A DNA stretch of 64,000 bases, taken from NCBI GenBank assembly GCA_025612245.1, contig JAAXKQ010000023.1:16952-80951 (forward strand), written 5' to 3'. Shown here piece after piece: positions 46,454 through 55,281 of this stretch. The stretch is from Ignavibacteria bacterium. Lineage in GTDB: Bacteria > Bacteroidota > Ignavibacteria > Ignavibacteriales > SURF-24. The position numbers were made by a program, and so were the translations under genes. The notes under the pieces were generated by a model. It ran no database searches. It saw only the letters and a program-made list of their open reading frames with translations, and was not told where the DNA came from. Numbering within the stretch: position 1 is the first letter of the stretch; every line of letters begins with the position of its first letter.

Positions 46454-48115
46454 CTCTTCCCTATCGATTCTTAGGAACTGCCTGCCGTCAAAATACAGCT
46501 GCGGCTTTCTTAATGTTTTTTGGAAATAAAGTCCTGCAACCGACTGAGGAATATTTCTAGCGTCAAGAAAAGTCTTTATCTTTATTCTTACACCCTCAGA
46601 AAACGCCTCAAAAGATTCGTTTTTGATTACTGCCCTAGAAGTTCCGCCGTATGGAAGAAAGCGGCCGTTATTGATGTGAAAGATGAGAGAGGTATCGGTC
46701 TTTTCAACAAGACGGATGCTGCTTTGAAAACTGCTCATTTCACTTCTAAGCGGCGTACTTACCGTTATGGTCTTATTCTTAAGTCCCCACTGAATCGATT
46801 CCTGGGTTCCGAGCTTCATCATGGGAATTCTGTCCAGTTTGTCCGGTGTAGCCCATACGTACAATGTATCTGTTTTTATTCCGCTTGCAGCCTCACTTAG
46901 CCCCGAGAGTGCCTCATTCATTCTTCTTCCCACACCGCCCCACCGAAGCATCAGGCTAAAGTCGTAGACCGAAGAATAGAGGACTAAAAGAAGAATTATT
47001 ATAAAAGACAACCTCTTTGCCGGAGAGCCTTTTTTAATGCATTCACTTAAAGCTACCAAAGCCCATATGAGCCCCACAGAAGCAGTAAAAACGTACCAGC
47101 GCATGAGTGTTGGGAGCCCGGGAAGGATGAACACAATAAACCAGGCCAACGAAGCCGATAGTTTCCTTAAGGCAGCTTTACTTAAGAGGACTGGTCTTCT
47201 GTAGAGAAATATTAGCCAGGTGATTATGGCTATTGCAATAAAAAGAAGCGCCAGCAGGATTTTAGGAAGGCTCAGGGTTACTTCCAGGGCTTCAGGAGAA
47301 AAGAACCCAAGAGGTATGTATATAAAGAAATTAAGAAGCCACCTTAAGGCTCCGGAATGCGCGAAGTGGTCCGAGCTGAAGGGTGTGCCGCCGATAAAAA
47401 CCCACCTGAAGGCAAGTATAAAGGATATAATAACGGCACCAATAATTACATCTCTTAAGGCTGCAAGAAGTCTTCTTCTGCCGAGGTTTTTGTCCAAAAG
47501 TAGCGCTATTATGGGAATTAATATGCCCGCAAAGGCCGATTCCTTTACCAGTGCAGCAAGCAGGAGTAATAAATAGAACGAATAAGCTCCTTTTACCGGG
47601 AGGCTATCCTGGTTAGATTTTTTCACGTAAAAATAAAAAGCCGCAAGCAGCAAAACTGTCACGAGCGATTCCCCATGGTCTGCAATCCAGGCCACTTGAT
47701 ATTCATGTGAAGGAAGTACTGCAAATAAAATGGCCCCCGAAACGGCATATCTCCTTTCAAGCCCCAGGCTCTCCCCTGCCCTGGCAATTAGAACACAGCA
47801 GGAGCCGTAAAGGATCAAGCTTGCAAGTCTGTAGGCAAATGGATGAAAGCCCACGGTGAGCATAATCAGTGGATGAAGGAGGTTTCCTAAGGGTCTCCAG
47901 TAAAAGCCTGACACGTCAGGCGAATAAAAGGGCCTCAGCAGTGAAACCCATCCTTTTCCCGAGTGATAGCCCAGTATCTGGTAGTCGTCATTTATGAAAG
48001 GGATAAATAATACGGGCAGCCAGGCAAGCGCCGCAACCAGGAAAACCAGGCTGTAAGGATGTTTCCTTATTAGCTCTTTTAGAGATGCAAAAGCTTTTTT
48101 GGTCAGTTCAGGCAT
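46433..48115 (-). CDS. Polytopic membrane protein, GT-C glycosyltransferase-like
   Basis: 560 residues. About 11-12 hydrophobic helices occupy residues 20-400, followed by a C-terminal soluble domain of about 160 residues. The first periplasmic loop has IPFINDDYQILGYH, with the acidic ND/DD pair typical of GT-C (PMT/ArnT-like) lipid-linked sugar transferases, and ADHGESLVTVLLLAAFYFY in a later loop. The substrate is unknown. It is a single gene, divergent from the PorZ-like gene, with its stop inside the ribH terminator. GT-C assignment is by architecture and motif only. Confidence 0.65.
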   Translation of the reverse strand: MPELTKKAFASLKELIRKHPYSLVFLVAALAWLPVLFIPFINDDYQILGYHSGKGWVSLLRPFYSPDVSGFYWRPLGNLLHPLIMLTVGFHPFAYRLASLILYGSCCVLIARAGESLGLERRYAVSGAILFAVLPSHEYQVAWIADHGESLVTVLLLAAFYFYVKKSNQDSLPVKGAYSFYLLLLLAALVKESAFAGILIPIIALLLDKNLGRRRLLAALRDVIIGAVIISFILAFRWVFIGGTPFSSDHFAHSGALRWLLNFFIYIPLGFFSPEALEVTLSLPKILLALLFIAIAIITWLIFLYRRPVLLSKAALRKLSASLAWFIVFILPGLPTLMRWYVFTASVGLIWALVALSECIKKGSPAKRLSFIIILLLVLYSSVYDFSLMLRWGGVGRRMNEALSGLSEAASGIKTDTLYVWATPDKLDRIPMMKLGTQESIQWGLKNKTITVSTPLRSEMSSFQSSIRLVEKTDTSLIFHINNGRFLPYGGTSRAVIKNESFEAFSEGVRIKIKTFLDARNIPQSVAGLYFQKTLRKPQLYFDGRQFLRIDREEKRDIPF

Positions 48116-48420
48116 TTTTATTATTATTTTAATGCAGGGAAATTATGCAACATTAAATAAAGACTCATATTCTTACAGATATACCAGCAGGAAAACCAGG
48201 CAGTAATCTAACTAAAGTAACGCCTTTATTCAAATCTCTTATGGTAAGGGCAGAGGAATTCTGCACCGGAGGGAGTTTTTTTATTTAATTGACCTTTATC
48301 AATATACCGCAAATTGTACTTCCTGATTTTGTTAAAAGTATTATATTTGTAATTTATTTTAATATATATTAGCAAAAGATATATCTATATATTATTTCTT
48401 GAAACACACAAGGAAATTAC
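48116..48420. other. Intergenic region between divergent GT-C-like and PorZ-like genes
   Basis: About 305 bases, very AT-rich in the right half. TATATTTG occurs at about 48345-48352, which is the -7 consensus of Bacteroidetes-type promoters, but I see no well-spaced TTTG partner upstream, so it is only a candidate for the PorZ-like gene. No open frame or strong hairpin. Confidence 0.5.
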
Positions 48421-50682
48421 ATGAAGTCCAGAACAATCCTCGCAGTCGTTACTTTACTGTTGCTAACATGGTCTGTTTACCCGCAGCAGATTGGCACGTG
48501 GAGAAACTACTCCAATATGCAGAACGTCAGAAGTGCACAAGCCTCCCACGACGGGATCTGGGCCGCAAGTTCAGGAGGAGCATTCTTTTACAGTTTTTCT
48601 GACAGCTCCTACCAGAAGTTTGGGAAGTCTGAAGGCCTCAGCAACAATTCCCTCACATCGCTTGCAATTGACAGGAACGGCTACATATGGTTTGGCGGTG
48701 AAGGAGGAAGCATTGATGTTTACAGCGTTGCAAGAAGAGCATTTGTAAAAAAGATTTTAGACATATCTGCGCTAGATAAGGGACAGAAAAAGATCAACAG
48801 CTTTACCGTTATTGGTGACTCTATTTACGTTGCAACGGACTTTGCCGTTTCACTCCTGAGTGCCAGGGATTTCACGTTCCAGGATTCTTACCTGAAGCTT
48901 GGGAATTTTCCGTCAGATACAAAAATAAATTCGGTTTTCTATAATGGACTGCTCTTTGCCGCAACAGAAAACGGCGTTGCCATGCAGAAGCCAGGCACAA
49001 GTAACCTTTCGGCACCCGAATCCTGGATAAATTTTACAACAGCTCAGGGGCTGCCCTCGGGCAATGTGACGAGGATTGTGAGCTTTAAGGATTCAGTTGT
49101 AGCCGCTACAAACCAGGGCCTGGCTTTTCTAAACGGTCAGGTATGGAACAGATTCCTGCCTCAGCTTGGGGTTTTCCAGGCGGTAGACATGCTGGCAAAA
49201 GGAGATTCGCTTTTAATTGCCACGCCATACAGTATAAACCTTTACTATAATGGAAGAATTTCAATACTTGCACAGATGCCCGCAAACGTTCAGTTAACAG
49301 GCATTCTCTCAGCCGGCTCACACGGGCTTTTTGCCAGCACAACGAGCGGACTGATTAACCTGCAGCAAGTTTCAGCACTGAGCTATTATTTCCCTGAAGG
49401 CCCTGCTTCCAACCTTTTTAACGGCCTGTCTGTTGATAAGGACGGAAACCTCTGGGCCGGAAGCGGCACCGGAAGCAATGCGGTTGGATTTTACGTCTTT
49501 AACGGGCAGAAATGGACAAATTTTACGGTTAATGACGTTCCGAGCCCTAACAAGATCCCCACATTCTTCAAGACCTATATTGCTCCAGACAACACACCTT
49601 ATGTTATGAGCTGGGGCGAAGGATTCCTCAGGTACAAGGATGGACACTTCCAGCTGTTCAACGTTCAGAATAGTCCAATGGGCGGAATACCGGAAAACCT
49701 TAACTTTGTGGTTGTGCACGGACTTACTGCCGACTCCAAGGGAAATCTCTGGGCTCTGACATATAAATCGGCAAATAAGACCCCCCTATACGTCCTGAAG
49801 GCCGACAGCACGTGGAGCAGCTTTTCAAATTCAAGGTTCCTGAACAAAATAACCTTGGGCTATGACATTTTAGTCGACCAGTACGACACCAAGTTTATGC
49901 TCCTGAGTGATGCTGAACAATCTACCGGTAACGCAGTGTACTTCTACAACGAGGAGGAGCCTCTTTATCCAAACGGAACTTATGATGACAATGGCCTTGG
50001 AATGGTTGGAATAAATGACGGGCTGCTCTCAACGAGCGTTAACTCAATTGTTATAGACCGCATAGGGGAACTCTGGGTAGGCACTAGCGGCGGGATAAAC
50101 ATAATACCCGATACAAGAGATCCGAGGAAGAATATCTCTGTTGTAGAAGCGTTGCGAACACGCGTGGTTAACTGCATTGCCGTTGATGCCCTTAACCAGA
50201 AGTGGATAGGCACACAACAGGGCGTTTTTGTCGTCTCTTCGGACGGGACAAAACTTATTGGTAATTATACTACGGCAAACACCCCCCTTCCAAGCGACAT
50301 TATAAACAGCATCGCAGTAGACAATAATACCGGGACGGTTTATATTGGAACTGACTACGGCCTGGCTTCTGTTACCACTACGGCAGTCAAACCGCAGGAG
50401 AGTTTTACGGGAATGTTCGTTTACCCGAACCCCGTTGTCATACGCGATGGTTCACCCGTAAATATAACAATTGAAGGACTGGTAAGGGATTCGGACATAA
50501 AAATACTTTCCATTTCAGGCAAGGTATTAAACTCATTCTCATCACCGGGAGCCGGCGTGGCAGTCTGGGATGGAAAGGACTTTGATGGCAAGTACGTTCC
50601 AAGCGGCATCTATATTATTGTTGCTTACGATAAAGACGGAACAAACGTATCTTCAGCCAAGGTGGCTATCTTAAGAAAATAA
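48421..50682 (+). CDS. porZ: PorZ-like double beta-propeller protein with T9SS-type C-terminal domain
   Basis: 753 residues with signal peptide (about 1-22, ending VYPQ). It opens QIGTWRNYSNMQNVRSA, then many blade motifs with two-component-regulator propeller style (LAIDRNGYIWFGGEGG, ITFDS-like, LSVDKDGNLWAGSGTG, IVIDRIGELWVGTSGG, IAVDALNQKWIGTQQG). The last 90 residues are a FlgD/T9SS-like domain (VYPNPVVIRDG, SISGKVLNSF, VPSGIYIIVAYD). This order, the QIGTWR start and the length fit PorZ, the surface component of the T9SS attachment complex. A generic propeller cargo cannot be excluded without alignment. Confidence 0.7.
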   Translation: MKSRTILAVVTLLLLTWSVYPQQIGTWRNYSNMQNVRSAQASHDGIWAASSGGAFFYSFSDSSYQKFGKSEGLSNNSLTSLAIDRNGYIWFGGEGGSIDVYSVARRAFVKKILDISALDKGQKKINSFTVIGDSIYVATDFAVSLLSARDFTFQDSYLKLGNFPSDTKINSVFYNGLLFAATENGVAMQKPGTSNLSAPESWINFTTAQGLPSGNVTRIVSFKDSVVAATNQGLAFLNGQVWNRFLPQLGVFQAVDMLAKGDSLLIATPYSINLYYNGRISILAQMPANVQLTGILSAGSHGLFASTTSGLINLQQVSALSYYFPEGPASNLFNGLSVDKDGNLWAGSGTGSNAVGFYVFNGQKWTNFTVNDVPSPNKIPTFFKTYIAPDNTPYVMSWGEGFLRYKDGHFQLFNVQNSPMGGIPENLNFVVVHGLTADSKGNLWALTYKSANKTPLYVLKADSTWSSFSNSRFLNKITLGYDILVDQYDTKFMLLSDAEQSTGNAVYFYNEEEPLYPNGTYDDNGLGMVGINDGLLSTSVNSIVIDRIGELWVGTSGGINIIPDTRDPRKNISVVEALRTRVVNCIAVDALNQKWIGTQQGVFVVSSDGTKLIGNYTTANTPLPSDIINSIAVDNNTGTVYIGTDYGLASVTTTAVKPQESFTGMFVYPNPVVIRDGSPVNITIEGLVRDSDIKILSISGKVLNSFSSPGAGVAVWDGKDFDGKYVPSGIYIIVAYDKDGTNVSSAKVAILRK

Positions 50683-50781
50683 CTGTCTTTTCATGGTGTG
50701 CCAGGGCTCTTGATCTCCTCTTCTCCAGAGGACGGATTTTGATGCTTTAATTTTTCAGCTATATTAACAATAAAAGTAGAA

Positions 50782-52740
50782 ATGATCGATTTAATAAATT
50801 TATCTGTCCAGTTCTCAGGCGATTATCTTTTTAAGGACGTAAACCTAAAAATAAATTCCTCCGATAAAATTGCACTTGTAGGAGCCAACGGCGCGGGTAA
50901 AACCACGCTGTTCAGGATAATTTCGGGCATACAGCAGCCTGAGTCAGGCAAGGTGCTCATGCAAAAAGGCATCAGCCTTGGTTATCTCCCACAGGAAATA
51001 GTAGGACACCTCGGCAAGCCTCTTTTCGAGGAGGTCAAAACCTCGCTCAGGCAAATTAACACTCTCGGACAGGAAGAGCACGAAATTACATCCAGTCTGC
51101 AGGATGCTTCCCTACAGGAAGCCGAGCACGACCAGCTGATCCATAAGCTTGGCGAAATCCACCACAGGATGGAGGAAGTAGGCTACTATAGCATCAATTC
51201 GGAAATTGAAAAGGTTTTAATAGGCCTCGGCTTCAGCGAAAAGGATTTCTCAAAGCTTACAAGCGAATTCTCCGGGGGCTGGCAGATGCGCATTGCACTT
51301 GCAAAACTGCTCCTTTCAGATCACGAAATCCTTCTTCTCGATGAACCTACAAACCACCTGGACCTGGATTCGCTGGAGTGGCTCATAAGCTTTTTGAAAG
51401 GCTATAAAGGCGCACTGCTCATTATTTCGCACGACAAGCACTTTGTTAACGAAGTTACCACAAAGACGCTTGAAATATTCATGAATAAGATCTCTTTCTT
51501 TAACGGTAACTTTGATTCTTACCTTAAGTTCAAGGAAGAAAGGGATTCGCAGCTGGAAGCAAGATACATACAGCAGCAGAAAAAAATCAGGGAAACCGAA
51601 AAGTTTATTGAGCGCTTCAGATACAAGGCTACAAAAGCCAGGCAGGTTCAAAGCAGGATAAAGCAGCTCGAAAAGGTAGAACAGTTTGACCTTCCTGAGT
51701 TTGAAGAAGAAATTAATATACGCTTCCCCGAACCACCGCAAAGCGGCGTAGTACCCCTGGAACTGACAGGAATTAACAAGTCCTTTCAAGACAACCACGT
51801 TCTCAAAAATGTGGACCTCAGGCTCGACCGCGGCGACAAGATTGCCTTTGTTGGTCCTAACGGTGCCGGGAAAACTACACTTTCCAAGATCATCTCCGGC
51901 AGAATCACTTTCGACAGCGGAGAAAGGATAATCGGACACAATACGATCATTTCATTCTATGCGCAGGACGTTGCAGACAGCCTGGAACCCTCATTTGACC
52001 TGCTGCAGACGGTTGAAGGCATTGGGGAGAATAAGACAATTGGGCAGCTGAGATCCATACTGGGCTCCTTCCTTTTTACCGGAGACGACGTTTTCAAGAA
52101 GGTGCTTGTGCTCTCAGGAGGAGAAAAAAGCCGCCTTGCGCTGGCAAAGATTCTTTTGACCAAGGCCAATTTAATTGTGCTCGATGAGCCTACGAACCAC
52201 CTCGATATTTCATCCAAGCAGGTACTTCAGAAGGCCCTGATGGATTTCAAGGGCACGCTCGTTCTGGTCTCGCACGACGTTGATTTCTTAAAACCTATCG
52301 TCAATAAGGTTGCCGAAATCCGTGACCGCTCAGTTAAGATCTATTACGGCGGAATTGATTACTACCTGGAAAAGAAAAAGGAGCTTCAGACAGCCGATAA
52401 ACCCCAGCTTAAGGCTAACAACAGCGAACAAAGTAACGGCCAGGCAGGTAACAGGAAAGACCAGAAAAGGATTGAGGCTGAATTAAGGCAGAAGAAGTAT
52501 GCCGCAACAAAAGAGATTGTAAAGGAAATACAAAGCCTGGAAACCAGGATAGAATCTCTTGAAGAAAGGAAAAAGCTCCTGGAAGATGAGCTTGCCGATC
52601 CCTCGGTTTATTCCAATCCTGTTCTGGCAAAAGAAAAGACCGCGGATTACAACAGTACAAAGGAAGAGCTGGAAGTGTGCTTCGAAAAATGGACCGGACT
52701 GACAGAAACCCTGGAAAAAATTGAAAGCTCGTATTCCTGA
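50782..52740 (+). CDS. ABC-F family ATPase (translation factor-like)
   Basis: Soluble protein with two tandem ABC ATPase domains and no membrane segment. Domain 1 has GANGAGKTT (about 35-43), signature SEFSGGWQMRIALAK and LLLDEPTNHLD. Domain 2 has GPNGAGKTT (about 357), VLSGGEKSRLALAK and IVLDEPTNHLD. The interdomain P-site tRNA-interaction motif region is helical and basic. A C-terminal Lys/Glu-rich coiled coil of about 80 residues (about 560-652) follows, as in Uup/YdiF-type members. ABC-F proteins act at the ribosome, some giving antibiotic resistance. Which role applies here is not visible. Confidence 0.93.
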   Translation: MIDLINLSVQFSGDYLFKDVNLKINSSDKIALVGANGAGKTTLFRIISGIQQPESGKVLMQKGISLGYLPQEIVGHLGKPLFEEVKTSLRQINTLGQEEHEITSSLQDASLQEAEHDQLIHKLGEIHHRMEEVGYYSINSEIEKVLIGLGFSEKDFSKLTSEFSGGWQMRIALAKLLLSDHEILLLDEPTNHLDLDSLEWLISFLKGYKGALLIISHDKHFVNEVTTKTLEIFMNKISFFNGNFDSYLKFKEERDSQLEARYIQQQKKIRETEKFIERFRYKATKARQVQSRIKQLEKVEQFDLPEFEEEINIRFPEPPQSGVVPLELTGINKSFQDNHVLKNVDLRLDRGDKIAFVGPNGAGKTTLSKIISGRITFDSGERIIGHNTIISFYAQDVADSLEPSFDLLQTVEGIGENKTIGQLRSILGSFLFTGDDVFKKVLVLSGGEKSRLALAKILLTKANLIVLDEPTNHLDISSKQVLQKALMDFKGTLVLVSHDVDFLKPIVNKVAEIRDRSVKIYYGGIDYYLEKKKELQTADKPQLKANNSEQSNGQAGNRKDQKRIEAELRQKKYAATKEIVKEIQSLETRIESLEERKKLLEDELADPSVYSNPVLAKEKTADYNSTKEELEVCFEKWTGLTETLEKIESSYS

Positions 52741-52778
52741 AAACCCGGAACAATTGAAAATTAACGTTTATCTACATA

Positions 52779-52797
52779 GGGCGAGCACTGCTCGCCC
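52779..52797. repeat. Short GC-rich palindrome (possible REP-like unit)
   Basis: gggcgagca (52779-52787) and tgctcgccc (52789-52797) are perfectly complementary around a single central base, in otherwise AT-rich DNA between convergent genes. No T-run follows, so it is not a normal terminator. Confidence 0.6.
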
Positions 52798-52863
52798 ACA
52801 CTAATAAGACACAATCTAATAAGAGATATGAAAGCCACCGGAGGTTTTTTCACGCCCGGCTTT

Positions 52864-53856
52864 TCAGACCTGTGGAGTATTATCCTTTGCCTCGCCATTT
52901 ATCTCAGACGCCAGAACGATTCCGCCATAGAGAGCCGCATCATCGCCAAGCTTTGTTGCTACAATCTTTACTCCCCTGCCGGCATCGCTTAACACGGTTT
53001 TACTGAATGATTCCTTAATTTTCGGAACCATGAACTTGGAAAGCGATTCCATCACGCCACCGCCCAGGACAATCATATCCAGGTTCAGGAGATTTGTAAC
53101 GTTTGCAAGAGCCGTTCCAAGAACTCCCGAGGCCTTTGTGAGCTCTCTTATTACAATGGGATCGTTTTTCTTTACTGCAAGCGCCAGCCCCTTACTCTTA
53201 ATAGGCTTATTTTTGGGCAGTATCTCGTAAAGCTTGCTGCTCTTCTTATTCTTCATCTCTTTCTTGATGTCTCTTACAATTGCCGTCCTGCTTGCAATTG
53301 CCTCCAGACATCCTTTATTGCCGCAGCCGCATTTGGGCCCGTTTTTCTCGACAATCATGTGCCCTATTTCCCCGGCAAAAAAGTCGCTTCCGCGGTAGAG
53401 CTTATTATCGAAAATGAGTGCTCCTCCAACGCCTGTGCCGACAAAAACCACGAGTATGTTTTTACCCTTACCCTTAAGCTCAAAATTTTTAATGCCCAGG
53501 GCAGCAAGGTTAACGTCATTTTCAACCAGTATCGGAATATCGATATATTTAGCGAGTTCCTGCTTCATGTTGAAATTTGTAACTTTCAGGTTCGGAGCGG
53601 TTCCGATCTTTCCGGTAAAAGGATTAACAGAGCCCGGTACGCCAAGGCTTACGGCCTTGATATCCTGAGCCTTCATATTCCCCTGCTCAATAACATCCTT
53701 AATTGCCTGAGTAAGACCTTCAATAAGTCCGCGCTTTCCGTCATCGAGCCGGGTTGCCACCTTTGCCTTTGCAAGTATTTCCCCTTCCATGCTCATCAGG
53801 GCAGCAAGTATTTTTGTGCCTCCAAAGTCGACACTTACGATGTATTCTTTTTTCAA
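52864..53856 (-). CDS. ROK family sugar kinase (glucokinase-like)
   Basis: Cytoplasmic sugar kinase. SVDFGGTKILAAL (N-terminal phosphate loop), GVGGALIFDNKLYRGSDFFAGEIGHM and the zinc motif CGCGNKGCLEA are clear ROK hallmarks. SLGVPGSVNP is the connecting loop. Substrate is probably glucose or an N-acylated hexosamine. The start is TTG at 53856, because aagagg lies about 7 bases upstream and the protein then begins LKKEYIVSVDFGG. A longer frame from 53931 would start inside a large hairpin. 330 residues. Confidence 0.9.
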   Translation of the reverse strand: MKKEYIVSVDFGGTKILAALMSMEGEILAKAKVATRLDDGKRGLIEGLTQAIKDVIEQGNMKAQDIKAVSLGVPGSVNPFTGKIGTAPNLKVTNFNMKQELAKYIDIPILVENDVNLAALGIKNFELKGKGKNILVVFVGTGVGGALIFDNKLYRGSDFFAGEIGHMIVEKNGPKCGCGNKGCLEAIASRTAIVRDIKKEMKNKKSSKLYEILPKNKPIKSKGLALAVKKNDPIVIRELTKASGVLGTALANVTNLLNLDMIVLGGGVMESLSKFMVPKIKESFSKTVLSDAGRGVKIVATKLGDDAALYGGIVLASEINGEAKDNTPQV

Positions 53857-53869
53857 TTGGTGCCTCTTA

Positions 53870-53929
53870 ACAAATATGCCGGGTTCCGGGGAAAACCATT
53901 TTCCAATAGGCATTCTCCCAAAACCCGGC
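53870..53929 (-). terminator. Large hairpin downstream of the small secreted-protein gene (minus strand)
   Basis: Arms gccgggtt (53878-53885) and aacccggc (53922-53929), with further partial pairing inside (ggggaaaa/ttttccc-type segments). On the minus strand it is followed by U-rich atatttgtt. It lies in the leader of the ROK gene and could also modulate it. Confidence 0.5.
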
Positions 53930-53942
53930 AAAATACTTCAAA

Positions 53943-54338
53943 TTAATTAGTTATCTCAACCAAAGCACTTGTAATGGTGTTTTTCTCCGGATCCAGCAAA
54001 AACACCCTGTAAATCCCCTTGTCATTAAACTCAATGTCCTTAAAATAAATATAAGTCATATCCGAATCTGTATCAAATTCATAATCTTTATAGTACTCGA
54101 ATTTGCCTTCGCGCGGATTATACTTATCTGCCTGAACAGTAACTTTAGTAAAATAGACTGGTTTGGATAGCTTTGCCATAACTGTAATTTTGCCAGTCGT
54201 AAATCTGTCAGCGCAATCCACCTCCTTACCATCATACTTCACGCAGAAATAGAGCATGTCGCAGCTCTGGGCTTTAATAATGTTGCTGCCTGCAAACATA
54301 ACAAAGCTCAGCATTAAGATAGTAAAAAGTTTTTTCAT
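53943..54338 (-). CDS. Small secreted protein of unknown function
   Basis: 131 residues with a Sec signal peptide (MKKLFTILMLSFVMFAG..., ending IIKAQ at about 24). The mature protein is beta-rich, with Cys residues near 26, 32 and 42 (SCDMLYFCVKYDGKEVDC), which may form disulfides. VYFTKVTVQADKY and GIYRVFLLDPEKNTI suggest an immunoglobulin- or C2-like sandwich. No known family recognised. It precedes the ROK gene on the same strand but a hairpin separates them. Divergent from rsmA. Confidence 0.75.
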   Translation of the reverse strand: MKKLFTILMLSFVMFAGSNIIKAQSCDMLYFCVKYDGKEVDCADRFTTGKITVMAKLSKPVYFTKVTVQADKYNPREGKFEYYKDYEFDTDSDMTYIYFKDIEFNDKGIYRVFLLDPEKNTITSALVEITN

Positions 54339-54369
54339 GAGGTCCCCCTGGGTTGGTTATTAATACTTG

Positions 54370-54400
54370 ATTGGTTTATTAATAATTATGGTTATATTTG
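54370..54400 (+). promoter_or_regulatory. Bacteroidetes-type promoter for rsmA
   Basis: ATTG at 54370-54373, a 19-base spacer, then TATATTTG at 54393-54400. This matches the -33 TTTG / -7 TAnnTTTG consensus of the primary sigma factor in Bacteroidetes except one base in the -33 box. Transcription would start near 54407, about 75-80 bases before the gene. Confidence 0.55.
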
Positions 54401-54486
54401 ACGGAGGAATATAGTTTAAATTGTTTTTTTTAGCAACCAATTTTTATAAAATATTGCCGGATGCCAACTAAAGATAAGTATTGAAT

Positions 54487-55272
54487 ATGGACAAAATTAG
54501 ACCACTGAAAAAATTCGGACAGAACTACCTGCAGGACAGAAATATACTTCTTAAGATTGTAGGGGAAATTGACCCCAAGGAAGACGATGCCCTGGTTGAA
54601 ATAGGCCCCGGCATGGGAGTGCTTACAAAGGAGCTATACAGCAGGGTCAGGAACCTTACTGCCGTTGAAATTGACAGACGCGTAATAGAGGACCTTGAGA
54701 CGGAGTATCCCACATTAAGGCTAATTAATCAGGATTTTCTGAAAATTGACCTTAATGAAATCTTTGCCGAGAAAAATAAACCGCTCAGAATTGCGGGTAA
54801 TATCCCTTATAATATTACATCCCCCATCATATTTAAGCTGATTGAGAACATTCCCCTGGTAGAAGACGCCGTATTTATGGTGCAGTACGAGGTGGCAAAA
54901 AGGCTTTCAGCAGACCAGGGCTCTGAGGATTACGGCATACTGGCCGTAATATTAAAATATTTTGCCGACGTAAGGCTCTGCTTTAAGGTTTCGCCGAATG
55001 TTTTTTACCCAAGGCCAAAGGTTTTTTCTGCCGTAGTTCATATTAAATTCAACAGTCGGAGGACGGACCGGGAATTTAACAAGCTTTTTAAGAATGTGGT
55101 TAAGGCGTCCTTCGGAAACCGAAGAAAAACCTTAAAGAATTCCTTAAATAATAGTATATTTAGCGGAATTAATTTTGAAGAGTCCGGAATCGACACCTCG
55201 AAAAGAGCCGAACAGCTCCGGCTTGAGGATTTTATTGTACTTACGGACTTTGTAAGAGGAAAACAATCTTAA
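54487..55272 (+). CDS. rsmA: 16S rRNA (adenine1518/1519-N6)-dimethyltransferase RsmA/KsgA
   Basis: Dimethylates two adjacent adenines in helix 45 of 16S rRNA during 30S maturation. Motifs are KKFGQNYLQDRNIL (about 8-21), VEIGPGMGVLTKELY (SAM-binding motif I), AGNIPYNITSPIIFKL (catalytic NIPY) and FYPRPKVFSAVVHI. ATG at 54487 is chosen over TTG at 54481. Both have a weak ribosome binding site. 261 residues. A PAP2 gene follows after 9 bases in the same direction. Confidence 0.96.
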   Translation: MDKIRPLKKFGQNYLQDRNILLKIVGEIDPKEDDALVEIGPGMGVLTKELYSRVRNLTAVEIDRRVIEDLETEYPTLRLINQDFLKIDLNEIFAEKNKPLRIAGNIPYNITSPIIFKLIENIPLVEDAVFMVQYEVAKRLSADQGSEDYGILAVILKYFADVRLCFKVSPNVFYPRPKVFSAVVHIKFNSRRTDREFNKLFKNVVKASFGNRRKTLKNSLNNSIFSGINFEESGIDTSKRAEQLRLEDFIVLTDFVRGKQS

Positions 55273-55281
55273 GAACGGTTT

